39,121 bases of DNA, taken from IMG/VR virus record IMGVR_UViG_3300048079_000019, positions 1 through 39,121 of that record. One strand, written 5' to 3'. Positions 29,970 to 38,183 of this stretch are shown here, in pieces (positions within the stretch are counted from its first letter, which is position 1; each line of letters opens with the position of its first letter). The translations under genes and the position numbers were made by a program. The DNA comes from a virus. Under the pieces are notes generated by a model. That model was not told the origin of the DNA, ran no database searches, and saw only the letters and a program-made list of their open reading frames with translations.

Positions 29970-31592
29970 TTATCCGCCGTAGCCGAATGACTGCACAGGC
30001 ATGTTTGATGGTGCCAGTTGGTAGTTGGTAGCCGTGCTGCCGGGGCTGGCGCCATTTGAGTTGCGAATCGCGTTCCAGTCCGTTGACCCGGTGCTTCCGC
30101 CGAACATGTTGCCCAGCGAGTTGCCGAACGCCATGCCCTGCATCGCGCCGCCTAGGCCTGCCGCGCCCGCGTTGCTGGCGACCGGCTGCTGGTTTGGCAC
30201 GCCGGAAAGGTACGGTTGCAGCAGAGAGTTTACGCCCTGCGCCTGCTGCAGCTTCCAGTTATCGTTCGCGTTGACCTGGCCCGAGGCCTGGTTCGACAGC
30301 CCGGACAGCAGGCCGGCGCCGCCAAGCAGCTGCCCGTTGTTTTGCGCGTTGGTCGAGAGCTGCGACTGCTGGTTGGCCAGCCCGGTTTGCTGCGCGAGGC
30401 CGGCGTTGAACTGCAGATTGTTTTGGCCGAGATTCGCGTTGAACTGCTGGTTCTGCTGGCCGAGGTTGGCGTTGGTCTGTCCGGTCTGCTGCGCCAAGCC
30501 CGCGTTGAATTGCTGGTTTTGCTGTCCCAAGTTGGCATTCGTTTGCCCGGTCTGCTGTGCCAAGCCAGCATTGAACTGGTTGTTGCTCTGGCCCAAGCTG
30601 GCGTTGAACTGGCCGTTTTGCTGCGCCATGTTCGCGTTGGTTTTCGATGCGTCGAACAGGTTGCCCACGTTCGCCATTTCTGCCTGCTGCGCGTTGGCCG
30701 CGTTCTGCTGCGCCACGCCGTATTGCTGCGCGCCCAGGCCCTGCGTCGCGGCCAGTTGGCGATCACGGTCAGTGTTGTATGCGCCGGCCTGCGCCGCGAC
30801 GGCCGCATCGGTGTTGTTCTGGCCGAACTGCGACGCCGCGCGCGACAGGTTCGTGTTCATGCTGTCGATCGCCTTGCCCTCGGCGATGCCCTGGCGCGAG
30901 CCGCCAAACTGCCCAGTCAGCACCGAGTTGCCGCGAATGCTGCCCAGCACGTCCTGCGTCGCGGCCTTGGCGTCGGTCACCATGTTGCCGAAAGCATTCT
31001 GCGACTGGTTGATGCCTTTCTGCACCGCGCCCGTCAGGTATGGGTTGGCGCCCGGCGCGCCGTTGATCAGACTGTCATACGAGCCGGACAGGTTCATGCC
31101 GTTCTGCGATGGCGCCTGCACCTGCGCGCCGACGGCATATGCTGGCAAGCTGGCCATCGCCGCGCCCGCCTGCGAGCTGGCAGCCTGCGGTGCTGCGCCC
31201 ATTTGCGTGCCGGCCGACTGGGCGGGCATACCCATCTGCGTGCCAGCCGACTGGGAATAGCCTGCTTGCGCTGACTGCGACATGGGCGCCTGGTTGCCCT
31301 GCATCGCCTGGAGTGCGGCGTTTCGCGTCGCGGCCATGTCGCCGGCGCCGTTGGCATTCAGGTAGTCAGCGTTTGCGTTGGCAAAGCCAGTACCTGCAGC
31401 CGAGCGCGGGTCATTGAGCATGCCCTGGTACTGCGAGAGCAGGCCCTGTTGCCCATTTCCGCCGTGCAGAATCGCAGCCAGGCGGGGATCGATCTTGTTG
31501 CCCTCGGCCGTGATTTTCGCTGCGTCCTTGGCGCCTTTCGACGAGATTGCAGCGCCTGCGACGGCGCCTACTACTGGGAGAACTGCTGGCAT
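29970..31592 (-). CDS. Ejection-type protein with 11-residue repeats
   Basis: This is a 540-residue Gln/Asn/Ala/Gly-rich protein. The start at 31592 is chosen because GGAAGGA lies six bases upstream; a second ATG at 31598 is too close to that site. The N-terminus (AVLPVVGAVAGAAISSKGAK) is a short hydrophobic helix. The middle has two SAGTQMG copies. Residues near 317-404 form eight consecutive 11-residue repeats. Low Cys and charged content with Gln/Asn-rich helices matches proteins that form a conduit or line the capsid before ejection. It follows the GNAT gene with a 22-base overlap. Confidence 0.65.
   Translation of the reverse strand: MPAVLPVVGAVAGAAISSKGAKDAAKITAEGNKIDPRLAAILHGGNGQQGLLSQYQGMLNDPRSAAGTGFANANADYLNANGAGDMAATRNAALQAMQGNQAPMSQSAQAGYSQSAGTQMGMPAQSAGTQMGAAPQAASSQAGAAMASLPAYAVGAQVQAPSQNGMNLSGSYDSLINGAPGANPYLTGAVQKGINQSQNAFGNMVTDAKAATQDVLGSIRGNSVLTGQFGGSRQGIAEGKAIDSMNTNLSRAASQFGQNNTDAAVAAQAGAYNTDRDRQLAATQGLGAQQYGVAQQNAANAQQAEMANVGNLFDASKTNANMAQQNGQFNASLGQSNNQFNAGLAQQTGQTNANLGQQNQQFNAGLAQQTGQTNANLGQQNQQFNANLGQNNLQFNAGLAQQTGLANQQSQLSTNAQNNGQLLGGAGLLSGLSNQASGQVNANDNWKLQQAQGVNSLLQPYLSGVPNQQPVASNAGAAGLGGAMQGMAFGNSLGNMFGGSTGSTDWNAIRNSNGASPGSTATNYQLAPSNMPVQSFGYGG
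30381..30644 (-). repeat. Eight consecutive 33-bp (11-residue) coding repeats, including an exact-length 66-bp tandem pair
   Basis: Reading down the minus strand from 30644 the units are KTNANMAQQNG, QFNASLGQSNN, QFNAGLAQQTG, QTNANLGQQNQ, QFNAGLAQQTG, QTNANLGQQNQ, QFNANLGQNNL and QFNAGLAQQTG. Units 3-4 and 5-6 form a 66-bp tandem duplication (30513-30578 and 30447-30512). Their protein is identical but their DNA differs at many silent sites, so the duplication is old and kept by selection. Confidence 0.9.
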
Positions 31593-32047
31593 GTCCATTC
31601 CTTCCGTGTTATTCCGAGCATTATTTGATCTTCCAGCTTGCCGTTTCGCAGGAAGCTGGAGCGGTTGTTGCCTTCGACCTGCATGCCGCTCGCTTTCGCG
31701 AAGCGCAGGGCGGGGCGGTTGTAGGCCGGGACGTTGGTGACCACCTTCTGGCAGTCGGCGTCTTCGAACAGGTGGGCGAGCAGCAGTTGCGCCGCGCGCG
31801 CCGCGCCAGCGCCCCATATGCGGGGCAGCAAACAGGTGTGCACCTCCCAGCAGGCCTCGCCGCGCGCATGCGCCAGGAACACGCCAGCCGGCGCGCCGTC
31901 CGTCACCAGCAGCCAGTGGAAGCCGTCCAGGTCGTGCGGCGCGGCCTCGGTCGCCCCGTCTTCGTGAATGTGTGGCCAGATGGCCGGGTGGGACAGGATC
32001 GCCGTCACCAGCCCCATGTCGCGTGTTCGCTCGATGTGCATGCTCAT
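31571..32047 (-). CDS. GNAT-family N-acetyltransferase
   Basis: This is a 158-residue protein. The acetyl-CoA pyrophosphate loop is LLPRIWGAGAARAA (about 73-86). The later half, NVPAYNRPALRFAKASGMQV (about 105-124), is the usual GNAT motif B with the Asn-x-x-(A)-x-x-F helix. Related genes lie in the tail and ejection regions of several podoviruses, where they may modify a virion or host protein; this is inference. The start at 32047 overlaps the previous stop (ATGA). Confidence 0.8.
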   Translation of the reverse strand: MSMHIERTRDMGLVTAILSHPAIWPHIHEDGATEAAPHDLDGFHWLLVTDGAPAGVFLAHARGEACWEVHTCLLPRIWGAGAARAAQLLLAHLFEDADCQKVVTNVPAYNRPALRFAKASGMQVEGNNRSSFLRNGKLEDQIMLGITRKEWTCQQFSQ

Positions 32048-32313
32048 CCCAAAAAGTGCCAGGTGCCGGCGCCGAAGCGGTACAGGCCCGCGCCGCTGCC
32101 GGGGTTCCAGCTCGTGCCGTCGGCATTGCGATACATGCCCTCGCGCGGCTTGAGCGGCGCCGCGTAAACGACCGGCGCGAAGCCCTCGGCCACGGCGTCG
32201 ATCGCCGCCTTCAGCTTCGGCAATTCTTCCCGCAGGAAGCGCTGCAGCTGCGCGGGGTCGGCCGGCGGATCGGCCGGCTGGTAGCTCGTCATGTTGCTGT
32301 TGGTCGGCCGCAT
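32044..32313 (-). CDS. Small tail-region hypothetical protein
   Basis: This is an 89-residue protein. A short Pro-rich start is followed by a helix (QLQRFLREELPKLKAAIDAV) and a C-terminal beta-like part with YRNADGTSWNPGSGAGLYRF. The latter resembles tail-fibre and head-tail connector pieces that appear in phage mosaics. It overlaps the previous stop by one base and the GNAT start by 4. Confidence 0.6.
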   Translation of the reverse strand: MRPTNSNMTSYQPADPPADPAQLQRFLREELPKLKAAIDAVAEGFAPVVYAAPLKPREGMYRNADGTSWNPGSGAGLYRFGAGTWHFLG

Positions 32314-33878
32314 CAATATTCCCCTGCGTCATCAACGAGCATGGCAAACCCGTCCAATTTCCAGCTGAACGCTGTGCCCGTCTCGAACCGAATGGCCAGG
32401 TAGCGGCCGGAAATGAACCGGTCCAACTTCACCGTGCTGCCGATCGTGTATGTCATCGGCGCGGCCCAGGTCGGCTCGTCGTCGGGTCCCTCCGCGCTGC
32501 CTAGGCGCACAATCACGGTCCCGCCGCGGTTGCCGGTGATGCGCGGGCGCACGCCGGAAATGATCTTGATGCGCTCGGGTGCGTCGAACGCCAGGCCGCG
32601 CCGCTCCAGGTAGGCGTCCGGCAGCTTGCCATCGAAGCTGCTCGAGGCGTCCAGCAGGAACAGCTTGGTGTCGGCGCTGCCCATCATCACGCGCGCGGTG
32701 TCGGGCGTGTAATCCGGCCCGTTCCAGGCGGTCAGGTCGGTGTCCCACGGCGCATCGTCCTGATTCCAGTTGCCGGCCAGCGAGTTGTCCACCGGGCCGT
32801 AGGCTGCGTACGTCACGTTCGGCAGGCTGCGGAAACTGACCGTTCCGTCGACATAGTTGTAGACCAGCGCCGTTTCGCACCAGACCGCGCCGATCGACGG
32901 GTAGCAGACGAAGATCTCGTTCAGGAACGGGTTCTTGAACACGAACACCTTGGCCTTGTTCGCCACGTCGATGCTCTGGAAGAAGAAGCGCCGCGCCTTC
33001 TTGTCGAGCACAGAGCGGGCCGAGAAGCCGTCGTGAATCACGATGTCGCTGCCGGTCACCGCGAAATGCATGTTCTGCATCCCGGTGTCGAAGTCAACCG
33101 CGCAATTCATGTTCAGCAGGCCGCTCATACCCGACACCTTGCGCGACTTGAGGATGAACGCCCCGCCGATGTAATCCAGCGCCCAGGTGCTCGACTCCTT
33201 GTAGATGATGAACGAGTCTTTCAGGCCCAGGCCGTCGATGATCGGGTCTTGCCCCTCGGCCAGGTCGAACTGGCCGGCGTCCTGCACCTGGTTCGTCTCG
33301 TCCCACGTCGTGGGCAGGCTGCCCGGGTCCGCGAGATTCGACCACTTCACCAGGAACGGGTTGGGCACGCCGGCGCGCACCACGTTCAGCGCGATCATGA
33401 GGTTCTTGTACTGGCGCAGCACCTTGCACGACGTGTTGCTCGGCCAGGCTGGCAGGTCCACGAACTTGTGCGTCAGGTTCGTGTCCCAGTACATCGGCGC
33501 CTTGCCGTCGCCAGCGTTGAGCACCGGGATGCCGCCGAACACGAAGCCGGACCAGGCATTGACCTGGCCGACCCGCGCGGTGACGTGCGTGATGTCGGTG
33601 TGCACCGACGCGCCAGAGGCGTTCGACACGGCGTATTGCTTGCCAGCCGAGGTGTACAGCCAGTACCGCAGGCCAGCCACGTTCGCCTGCAGCAGGTACT
33701 GCGGCGGCTCGGGCGGCGTCAGGTACACCTGGCCATGCCCGAGGAACTGCAGCGCGGCGCCGTCGAGGAAGCGGATGTTGCGCGCGTCGGACCACGCACC
33801 GGGCGGCAGTTCAGCCGGCGAGATGTCGCGCACCACGCCGAGCGCGCCGGCTTGGTCAAACTTGATCGATTGTGGCAT
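32313..33878 (-). CDS. Tail hub / stabilisation protein (P22 gp10-like)
   Basis: This 521-residue beta-rich protein starts SIKFDQAGALGVVRDISPAE, then LPPGAWSDARNIRFLDGAAL. This opening is shared by podovirus packaged-DNA stabilisation and tail-hub proteins. The centre repeats short beta motifs that could build a propeller-like ring (SFIIYKESSTWALDYIGGAF). It probably closes the portal channel and holds the tailspikes. Neighbouring genes are all tail components. No break or truncation is visible. Confidence 0.75.
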   Translation of the reverse strand: MPQSIKFDQAGALGVVRDISPAELPPGAWSDARNIRFLDGAALQFLGHGQVYLTPPEPPQYLLQANVAGLRYWLYTSAGKQYAVSNASGASVHTDITHVTARVGQVNAWSGFVFGGIPVLNAGDGKAPMYWDTNLTHKFVDLPAWPSNTSCKVLRQYKNLMIALNVVRAGVPNPFLVKWSNLADPGSLPTTWDETNQVQDAGQFDLAEGQDPIIDGLGLKDSFIIYKESSTWALDYIGGAFILKSRKVSGMSGLLNMNCAVDFDTGMQNMHFAVTGSDIVIHDGFSARSVLDKKARRFFFQSIDVANKAKVFVFKNPFLNEIFVCYPSIGAVWCETALVYNYVDGTVSFRSLPNVTYAAYGPVDNSLAGNWNQDDAPWDTDLTAWNGPDYTPDTARVMMGSADTKLFLLDASSSFDGKLPDAYLERRGLAFDAPERIKIISGVRPRITGNRGGTVIVRLGSAEGPDDEPTWAAPMTYTIGSTVKLDRFISGRYLAIRFETGTAFSWKLDGFAMLVDDAGEY

Positions 33879-33884
33879 GAGGCC

Positions 33885-34427
33885 TCACACGTAATAGCTG
33901 ATGTTCACCGAGCCGCCGGTTGGCACCGCGATGTTGTAGCTCGCACCGGGCGTGACAGCGACGTTGGCGAACACGGTCGGCGTCTGCGCCACGTTGCCGG
34001 TGCTGCCGGGGAAAGTTTTCCCGACGCCAGTTGCGGAAGCGCCGGTCGTTGGTGGCGTGGTGAAGTCGTAGCTGGTGTCCACAAAGTTGCTGTAACACGC
34101 CTGCGTCGACGAGTATTCGGAGGTCGGGCCGGTCGACACTGGGGCGTCGCAATACGCAAACGCCGGTGCCGACCCTTGGGCCGTCACCCCGAATTGCTGG
34201 AAGTCCACCACCGTGACGCCGTCGCTCTTTCGCACGCCGTAGTAGATGATGTCCCGCTTGTACTGGTCGACCCGGCTCGTGCTGCCATTGACGCCGCGCG
34301 AGCCGTAACCGCTCATGCTGACTGCGTTCACGCTCGCCGGCACCACCAGAACGCCGTTGGCCGTGAAAGGCACCGACACCAGCTGCGGGCGCCGGCCAGT
34401 GATCAGGGCGAACAGCCACGCTTTCAT
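33885..34427 (-). CDS. Hypothetical tail protein
   Basis: This 180-residue protein is rich in Ser/Thr/Gly/Val. After MKAWLFALITGRRPQ it looks like a beta sandwich (VSVPFTANGVLVVPASVNAV, VAVTPGASYNIAVPTGGSVN), similar in texture to receptor-binding or decoration proteins. Its start overlaps the upstream stop (ATGA). No family assigned. Confidence 0.6.
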   Translation of the reverse strand: MKAWLFALITGRRPQLVSVPFTANGVLVVPASVNAVSMSGYGSRGVNGSTSRVDQYKRDIIYYGVRKSDGVTVVDFQQFGVTAQGSAPAFAYCDAPVSTGPTSEYSSTQACYSNFVDTSYDFTTPPTTGASATGVGKTFPGSTGNVAQTPTVFANVAVTPGASYNIAVPTGGSVNISYYV

Positions 34428-35281
34428 GCTGCCTTCCCGTACACGGTGCCGTCACCGTACGAGAACAGCACCACGCGGCCGCGCCCGGCAGCCGGCAGGG
34501 TGATGCCCGAGGCGCCGAAATTGGTCGTCTCGGTGCCGTCGCTCTTGATCCACGTGATGCCCGTCGTGGTCAGCGCGATCGTGCCGTAGTTGGTCAGCTC
34601 GAGCAGCACGCCAGCCAGGCGGCCAGCAGGAAAGCCGGTCGCGGTCAGCGTGTGCGCACCGGTCGCGCGCGCCTTCTGGCCATCGCCCTTTGTGTAGTCG
34701 ATGACCAGCGTGCCGGTGGCCACGTCGCCGTTGTTGAAGACCGGGTCGCCACGCCCGTCCAGGCTGACCCAGGCGCCCACGCTGCCAGTCGAGGCAAACA
34801 CCTTGCCAGCGTTCAGCGGGTCGGCCACGCCAGGCACCGTGCCGGAGATCACCAGCTGGTCGACGTAGTTCTGCGTCACGTTGTCGAGGCGGAAGCGCGT
34901 GCCGTCGTAGAACGCGGTGTAGAAGCGGCCAGCGGTGATGTCGCCGGCCACCAGCGGCACGCCAGCGACGCTCACGACTTCCTTGGCGCCCAAGCCAGAG
35001 ATATTGAGCGTGGTCGCGCCCGTGTTCGACACGGTCGGCACGAACACGGCCAGCATCTTGGCGTTGTAGGCGATCAGCGGTTGCGCGGGCGTCAGCGTAT
35101 AGGCGTTGACCGCGCCGCCGTCGGCGCCGGTGACCAGGATCGCGCCCAGGAAGCCCGCGAAGCTCTGGCGCAGGCCCTTCTTGATGTTGCGGACGTGGTC
35201 GTCGCCTTCCGATTTAGGCTCGGCGCCGGTGGGCGTCAGCGGGTTCAGGTCGCCAACGTATGCGACATTTTCAACAGCCAT
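34424..35281 (-). CDS. Tail fibre-type virion protein
   Basis: This 285-residue protein starts with the widely shared tail-fibre N-terminal segment YVGDLNPLTPTGAEPKSEGD, DHVRNIKKGLRQSFAGFLGA. The following parts are beta-rich with Thr/Gly repeats (SNTGATTLNISGLGAKEVVS), and the C-terminus reads LPAAGRGRVVLFSYGDGTVY. It would form a short trimeric fibre or fibre base. The separate tailspike gene lies two genes upstream on the minus strand. Confidence 0.7.
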   Translation of the reverse strand: MAVENVAYVGDLNPLTPTGAEPKSEGDDHVRNIKKGLRQSFAGFLGAILVTGADGGAVNAYTLTPAQPLIAYNAKMLAVFVPTVSNTGATTLNISGLGAKEVVSVAGVPLVAGDITAGRFYTAFYDGTRFRLDNVTQNYVDQLVISGTVPGVADPLNAGKVFASTGSVGAWVSLDGRGDPVFNNGDVATGTLVIDYTKGDGQKARATGAHTLTATGFPAGRLAGVLLELTNYGTIALTTTGITWIKSDGTETTNFGASGITLPAAGRGRVVLFSYGDGTVYGKAA

Positions 35282-35298
35282 GGTGTGTCCTTATTGGG

Positions 35299-35934
35299 TC
35301 AGGTTGGGGCGCGCAGGGCCATCGTGCCGACGCTTTCCCAGTCGTCGTTGTCGAGCGCGGCAATGGCAACGGCGTATTTCGCCTCCCACGCCTGCAGGTT
35401 CGGCAGGTCGCGGATATGGGTCAGCGCCTCGCACATCGTTGCGGCGAGGTACGCTTCGGGGTGCTGCTCGATCAGCCAGTTCGTGCCGGCCGAGTCAGCC
35501 AGCGCAGGCACGGTCGAGCGCACCATCGCCGACAGCGTGACCGCCTCGCCCGGCTTGGGTCCGACGTACAGCGAATTGCCGATCTGCGTGTAGTGCACCG
35601 GCATGCCGCCAGCAGTACCGCGCGCGTACTCGGTGTTGAACTGCGCTGGGCTGAGGTAGCCGAGAGGCCCGCCGCCCGACACCGCCAGCGTCTTGATCGA
35701 CAGGATCGACAGCGGCAGGGTGATCGACTGGCCGCCTTCTGGCACGGTCAGGGTGGCCACGGCCTCCTGCAACTGCGCGCGCAGGGCGCCGTTGATGCGG
35801 TTCTCGGCGAGCATGACGAAATCCGCCATGAACTCGCCCAGGTCGGTGCGGTGAAGCCAGCGCGGCACCGCCGAGAGCAGCCAGTCGTAATCGCGGCTCG
35901 CGTTGGTGCCCAAGGAGGTGACGATAATGGTCAT
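35299..35934 (-). CDS. Head-tail adaptor (SU10-adaptor type)
   Basis: This is a 211-residue protein. RDYDWLLSAVPRWLHRTDLG, then FVMLAENRINGALRAQLQEA form the helical half. YLSPAQFNTEYARGTAGGMP and HYTQIGNSLYVGPKPGEAVT form the beta half shared by SU10/BPP-1-type adaptors. These proteins form the ring under the portal. The start at 35934 is supported by codon use and the MTIIVTS opening. The Pro/Asp-rich C-terminal helix is complete. Confidence 0.75.
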   Translation of the reverse strand: MTIIVTSLGTNASRDYDWLLSAVPRWLHRTDLGEFMADFVMLAENRINGALRAQLQEAVATLTVPEGGQSITLPLSILSIKTLAVSGGGPLGYLSPAQFNTEYARGTAGGMPVHYTQIGNSLYVGPKPGEAVTLSAMVRSTVPALADSAGTNWLIEQHPEAYLAATMCEALTHIRDLPNLQAWEAKYAVAIAALDNDDWESVGTMALRAPT

Positions 35935-35941
35935 GGCATTC

Positions 35942-37801
35942 CTATGCTTCGAGATCGAATACGACCCCATTTAGTGAAACCCACCCGGTTGTGCTTGAAA
36001 ACGCACCGCCTTGCGTCAGCAGGAGGACCGAGACTTCGCCAGTAGTCGGCGATACCTGGATGAACACCGGATAAGAGCGCAGGCCCGTGTTGTCGAAGGC
36101 TTGGCACATGAACTCACGGGTCGTCGTTGGCCAGAGTTCGCTGGGCAGGACGAAGCAAACTTCTTTGCCCGTCCACGGAGTTGGTGGAACAGCGATACGC
36201 CCGTACATAGACACTCGACTGTTTTTCAGCACGACACGGACCGGATCGGGAGCAGAATAGTTCGTCCACCCATTGGGCAGGGTGTAGCTGGCACCGTCCG
36301 CAACACGATTGATGTTGAGCGTGCCGAAGTAGGCGCCCAAGTTCCATTTCTTCGGAATCACGTTCGATACGGAAATTCCGCTTTTGGTAACCATGTCGTT
36401 GAGAATGGCATCGACGCCGTCCGCGACGAAGCCGCCACGCAGTTGCACGCTGTCAGCCTTGAACGCGGCTGCTCGGCCCTTCAAATTGCGAAGGCGGATA
36501 CCTTTTGTCGTGCTTTCGCTTGAATAGTGAATGCCGCTGCCAGGCGCGTTGCTGTCGACGCCATCAATCAGCACGTCCTGGCTATTCCCCAAGACCATGA
36601 CTCCCGAGCCGGACTGGCGAGATACCACGTTCGTGACCTGCACGTTGTTCACTGCTTGCGCCCCCGTTGTCTCGATCTGCAATGCAGTTCCGTAGCCTTG
36701 CACCAGAATGCCGGAGAGCGACACTTGCTCAAGCTGCGCGGTATCACTCCATACGCGGACGGCAATGCCATGGTTCGTGTCGCTGCGGGCCTTTATGTTG
36801 CTGACCACCAAGTTATTGCACTGTGCGTAGGAATCGGCCTTGAGGACAATGCCCCCCATCATGTTGTTTTCGGCCGAGATATCGCCAGCGATGGAATCGG
36901 TAGCCTTGATGACGACGCCCCACCAGCCGAAGGTGCCGTGCAGGCGACGATACCAGCTGCGGTTATGGCCTTCCATCAGAATGGCGTGGTACGGCACGGC
37001 CTTTTCCTTGCACAGGCCGATCAGCTGGTTCGCGTTGATATTGTTCAGGGTCGTGCCGCCGACAGGGTGCTTGACGACGAGAGCGTCTCGCGCGACACCG
37101 CCATAGAAGGTGTCGCAAACGGCGAGTCCTGCATCCACGCCAAAACCTTCAAGCGTGATGTTGTCTCCGTAGATCCAGAACGTTCCACAAATCGCGGTGC
37201 CACCGTCGAGTTGCGTACCGTCAGCGCGCACCCGCGGCATGCCAGCACCACGAATAGTGATGTTCGAGCGGGCAATGCCGGCAGGGAAATTGGCAACGAT
37301 GCGGCCAGATGAGAGGTTCAGGACTCCGTTCTCAGGCGTCTCGTTGATCGCTTTCAGCAGCGCGGCAGTGTCGTCAGCCACTCCGTTGCTGAGCACTCCG
37401 AAATCTTGGACGCTCACCCTTTCGCGCAGCTTGTTCTCGACCGTGCGGCCCTGGGCACCAACGCCACCAGCCAGGAACCCAACCCGGCTCGCAGCGCTTG
37501 GCAATGCGGCCTGCGCCTGCGTCAGCGGCGGGGCATCATCGGCGTCGTACAGCTCGATGGTGCGCTTGGTCGACTCAATCTGTGCGCCGGAGAAGGTCAG
37601 TTCGTACTCACCATTGGCCGCTTTGAAGCCGAAATAGCCGTTGGCGTCAGTCTCGACAGGGTTTGCCAGAACAGTCGCCTCGTTGTCTTTGTACAGCGTG
37701 GCCGGCAGCCCATTTGACGCTGTGACGGTAACCTTCACTCCCAGCATAGGCTGCAGCGCGCCATTCACACGTGAGGCGAGGTTTTCTTCGTATTTCAGCA
37801 T
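35942..37801 (-). CDS. Tailspike with right-handed beta-helix
   Basis: This is a 619-residue protein. The N-terminal 80 residues (NLASRVNGALQPMLGVKVTV, and DANGYFGFKAANGEYELTFS) are a head-binding beta module. RERVSVQDFGVLSNGVADDT opens a pectate-lyase-3-type helix spanning about 130-500, with typical repeating short strands (VVSNIKARSDTNHGIAVRVW). The C-terminal 110 residues are a separate beta cap. Such spikes bind and often cleave capsule or O-antigen. The region is AT-richer than the conserved tail genes, as expected for a host-range gene. AAGGACA precedes the ATG. Confidence 0.85.
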   Translation of the reverse strand: MLKYEENLASRVNGALQPMLGVKVTVTASNGLPATLYKDNEATVLANPVETDANGYFGFKAANGEYELTFSGAQIESTKRTIELYDADDAPPLTQAQAALPSAASRVGFLAGGVGAQGRTVENKLRERVSVQDFGVLSNGVADDTAALLKAINETPENGVLNLSSGRIVANFPAGIARSNITIRGAGMPRVRADGTQLDGGTAICGTFWIYGDNITLEGFGVDAGLAVCDTFYGGVARDALVVKHPVGGTTLNNINANQLIGLCKEKAVPYHAILMEGHNRSWYRRLHGTFGWWGVVIKATDSIAGDISAENNMMGGIVLKADSYAQCNNLVVSNIKARSDTNHGIAVRVWSDTAQLEQVSLSGILVQGYGTALQIETTGAQAVNNVQVTNVVSRQSGSGVMVLGNSQDVLIDGVDSNAPGSGIHYSSESTTKGIRLRNLKGRAAAFKADSVQLRGGFVADGVDAILNDMVTKSGISVSNVIPKKWNLGAYFGTLNINRVADGASYTLPNGWTNYSAPDPVRVVLKNSRVSMYGRIAVPPTPWTGKEVCFVLPSELWPTTTREFMCQAFDNTGLRSYPVFIQVSPTTGEVSVLLLTQGGAFSSTTGWVSLNGVVFDLEA

Positions 37802-37812
37802 TCTGGTTGTCC

Positions 37813-38130
37813 TTAGACTGAGGCTTTGTCGATGACGAAATACGCGTGATCAGGGTCGGCGAGGAAGCGGGAGAACAGCCGGTCGTCCTGCATCACGTCC
37901 TGGAAGCACTTGCCGAAGCGGCGGGCCCACGCGTCGATGACCGTGACCGGGATCGATGCCACGTGGCGGTCGCCCATGCCGGTGCGCGTGCGGCCGGCGT
38001 TGTGCAGCGCCTTGGCACGCTCCAGCTCCCGCGACACGTCGGCAACGGTTTCGATCGCCTGCTTGCCGTCCTGCTCGTCGTGCAGGAATGTGGTCGTCGC
38101 GCCGTTGATGGAGAGAATTCGTTTAGCCAT
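37813..38130 (-). CDS. Small virion-assembly hypothetical protein
   Basis: This 105-residue protein begins MAKRILSINGATTTFLHDEQ and has GMGDRHVASIPVTVIDAW and a C-terminal RLFSRFLADPDHAYFVIDK. A short gene between capsid and adaptor genes is usual in BPP-1-like phages. No function is known to me. A terminator stands just before its ATG. Confidence 0.65.
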   Translation of the reverse strand: MAKRILSINGATTTFLHDEQDGKQAIETVADVSRELERAKALHNAGRTRTGMGDRHVASIPVTVIDAWARRFGKCFQDVMQDDRLFSRFLADPDHAYFVIDKASV

Positions 38131-38131
38131 G

Positions 38132-38160
38132 AAAAAAGCCGCCCAGTTGCCCAGGTGGCT
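38132..38160 (-). terminator. Terminator-like hairpin after the capsid gene
   Basis: On the minus strand a GC-rich stem with one mismatch (GCCACC with GGCGGC) precedes TTTTTTC and then the ATG of the next gene. It could weaken transcription after the most abundant product, the capsid. Confidence 0.55.
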
Positions 38161-38183
38161 CCGTTGTTACTGCGGTGGATGGA

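Noticed and set aside
30025-31274. Long plus-strand frames opposite the repeat-containing ejection protein
   Set aside because: Their Cys/Arg-rich products are complements of Gln/Asn/Ala codons. The minus strand explains the repeats.
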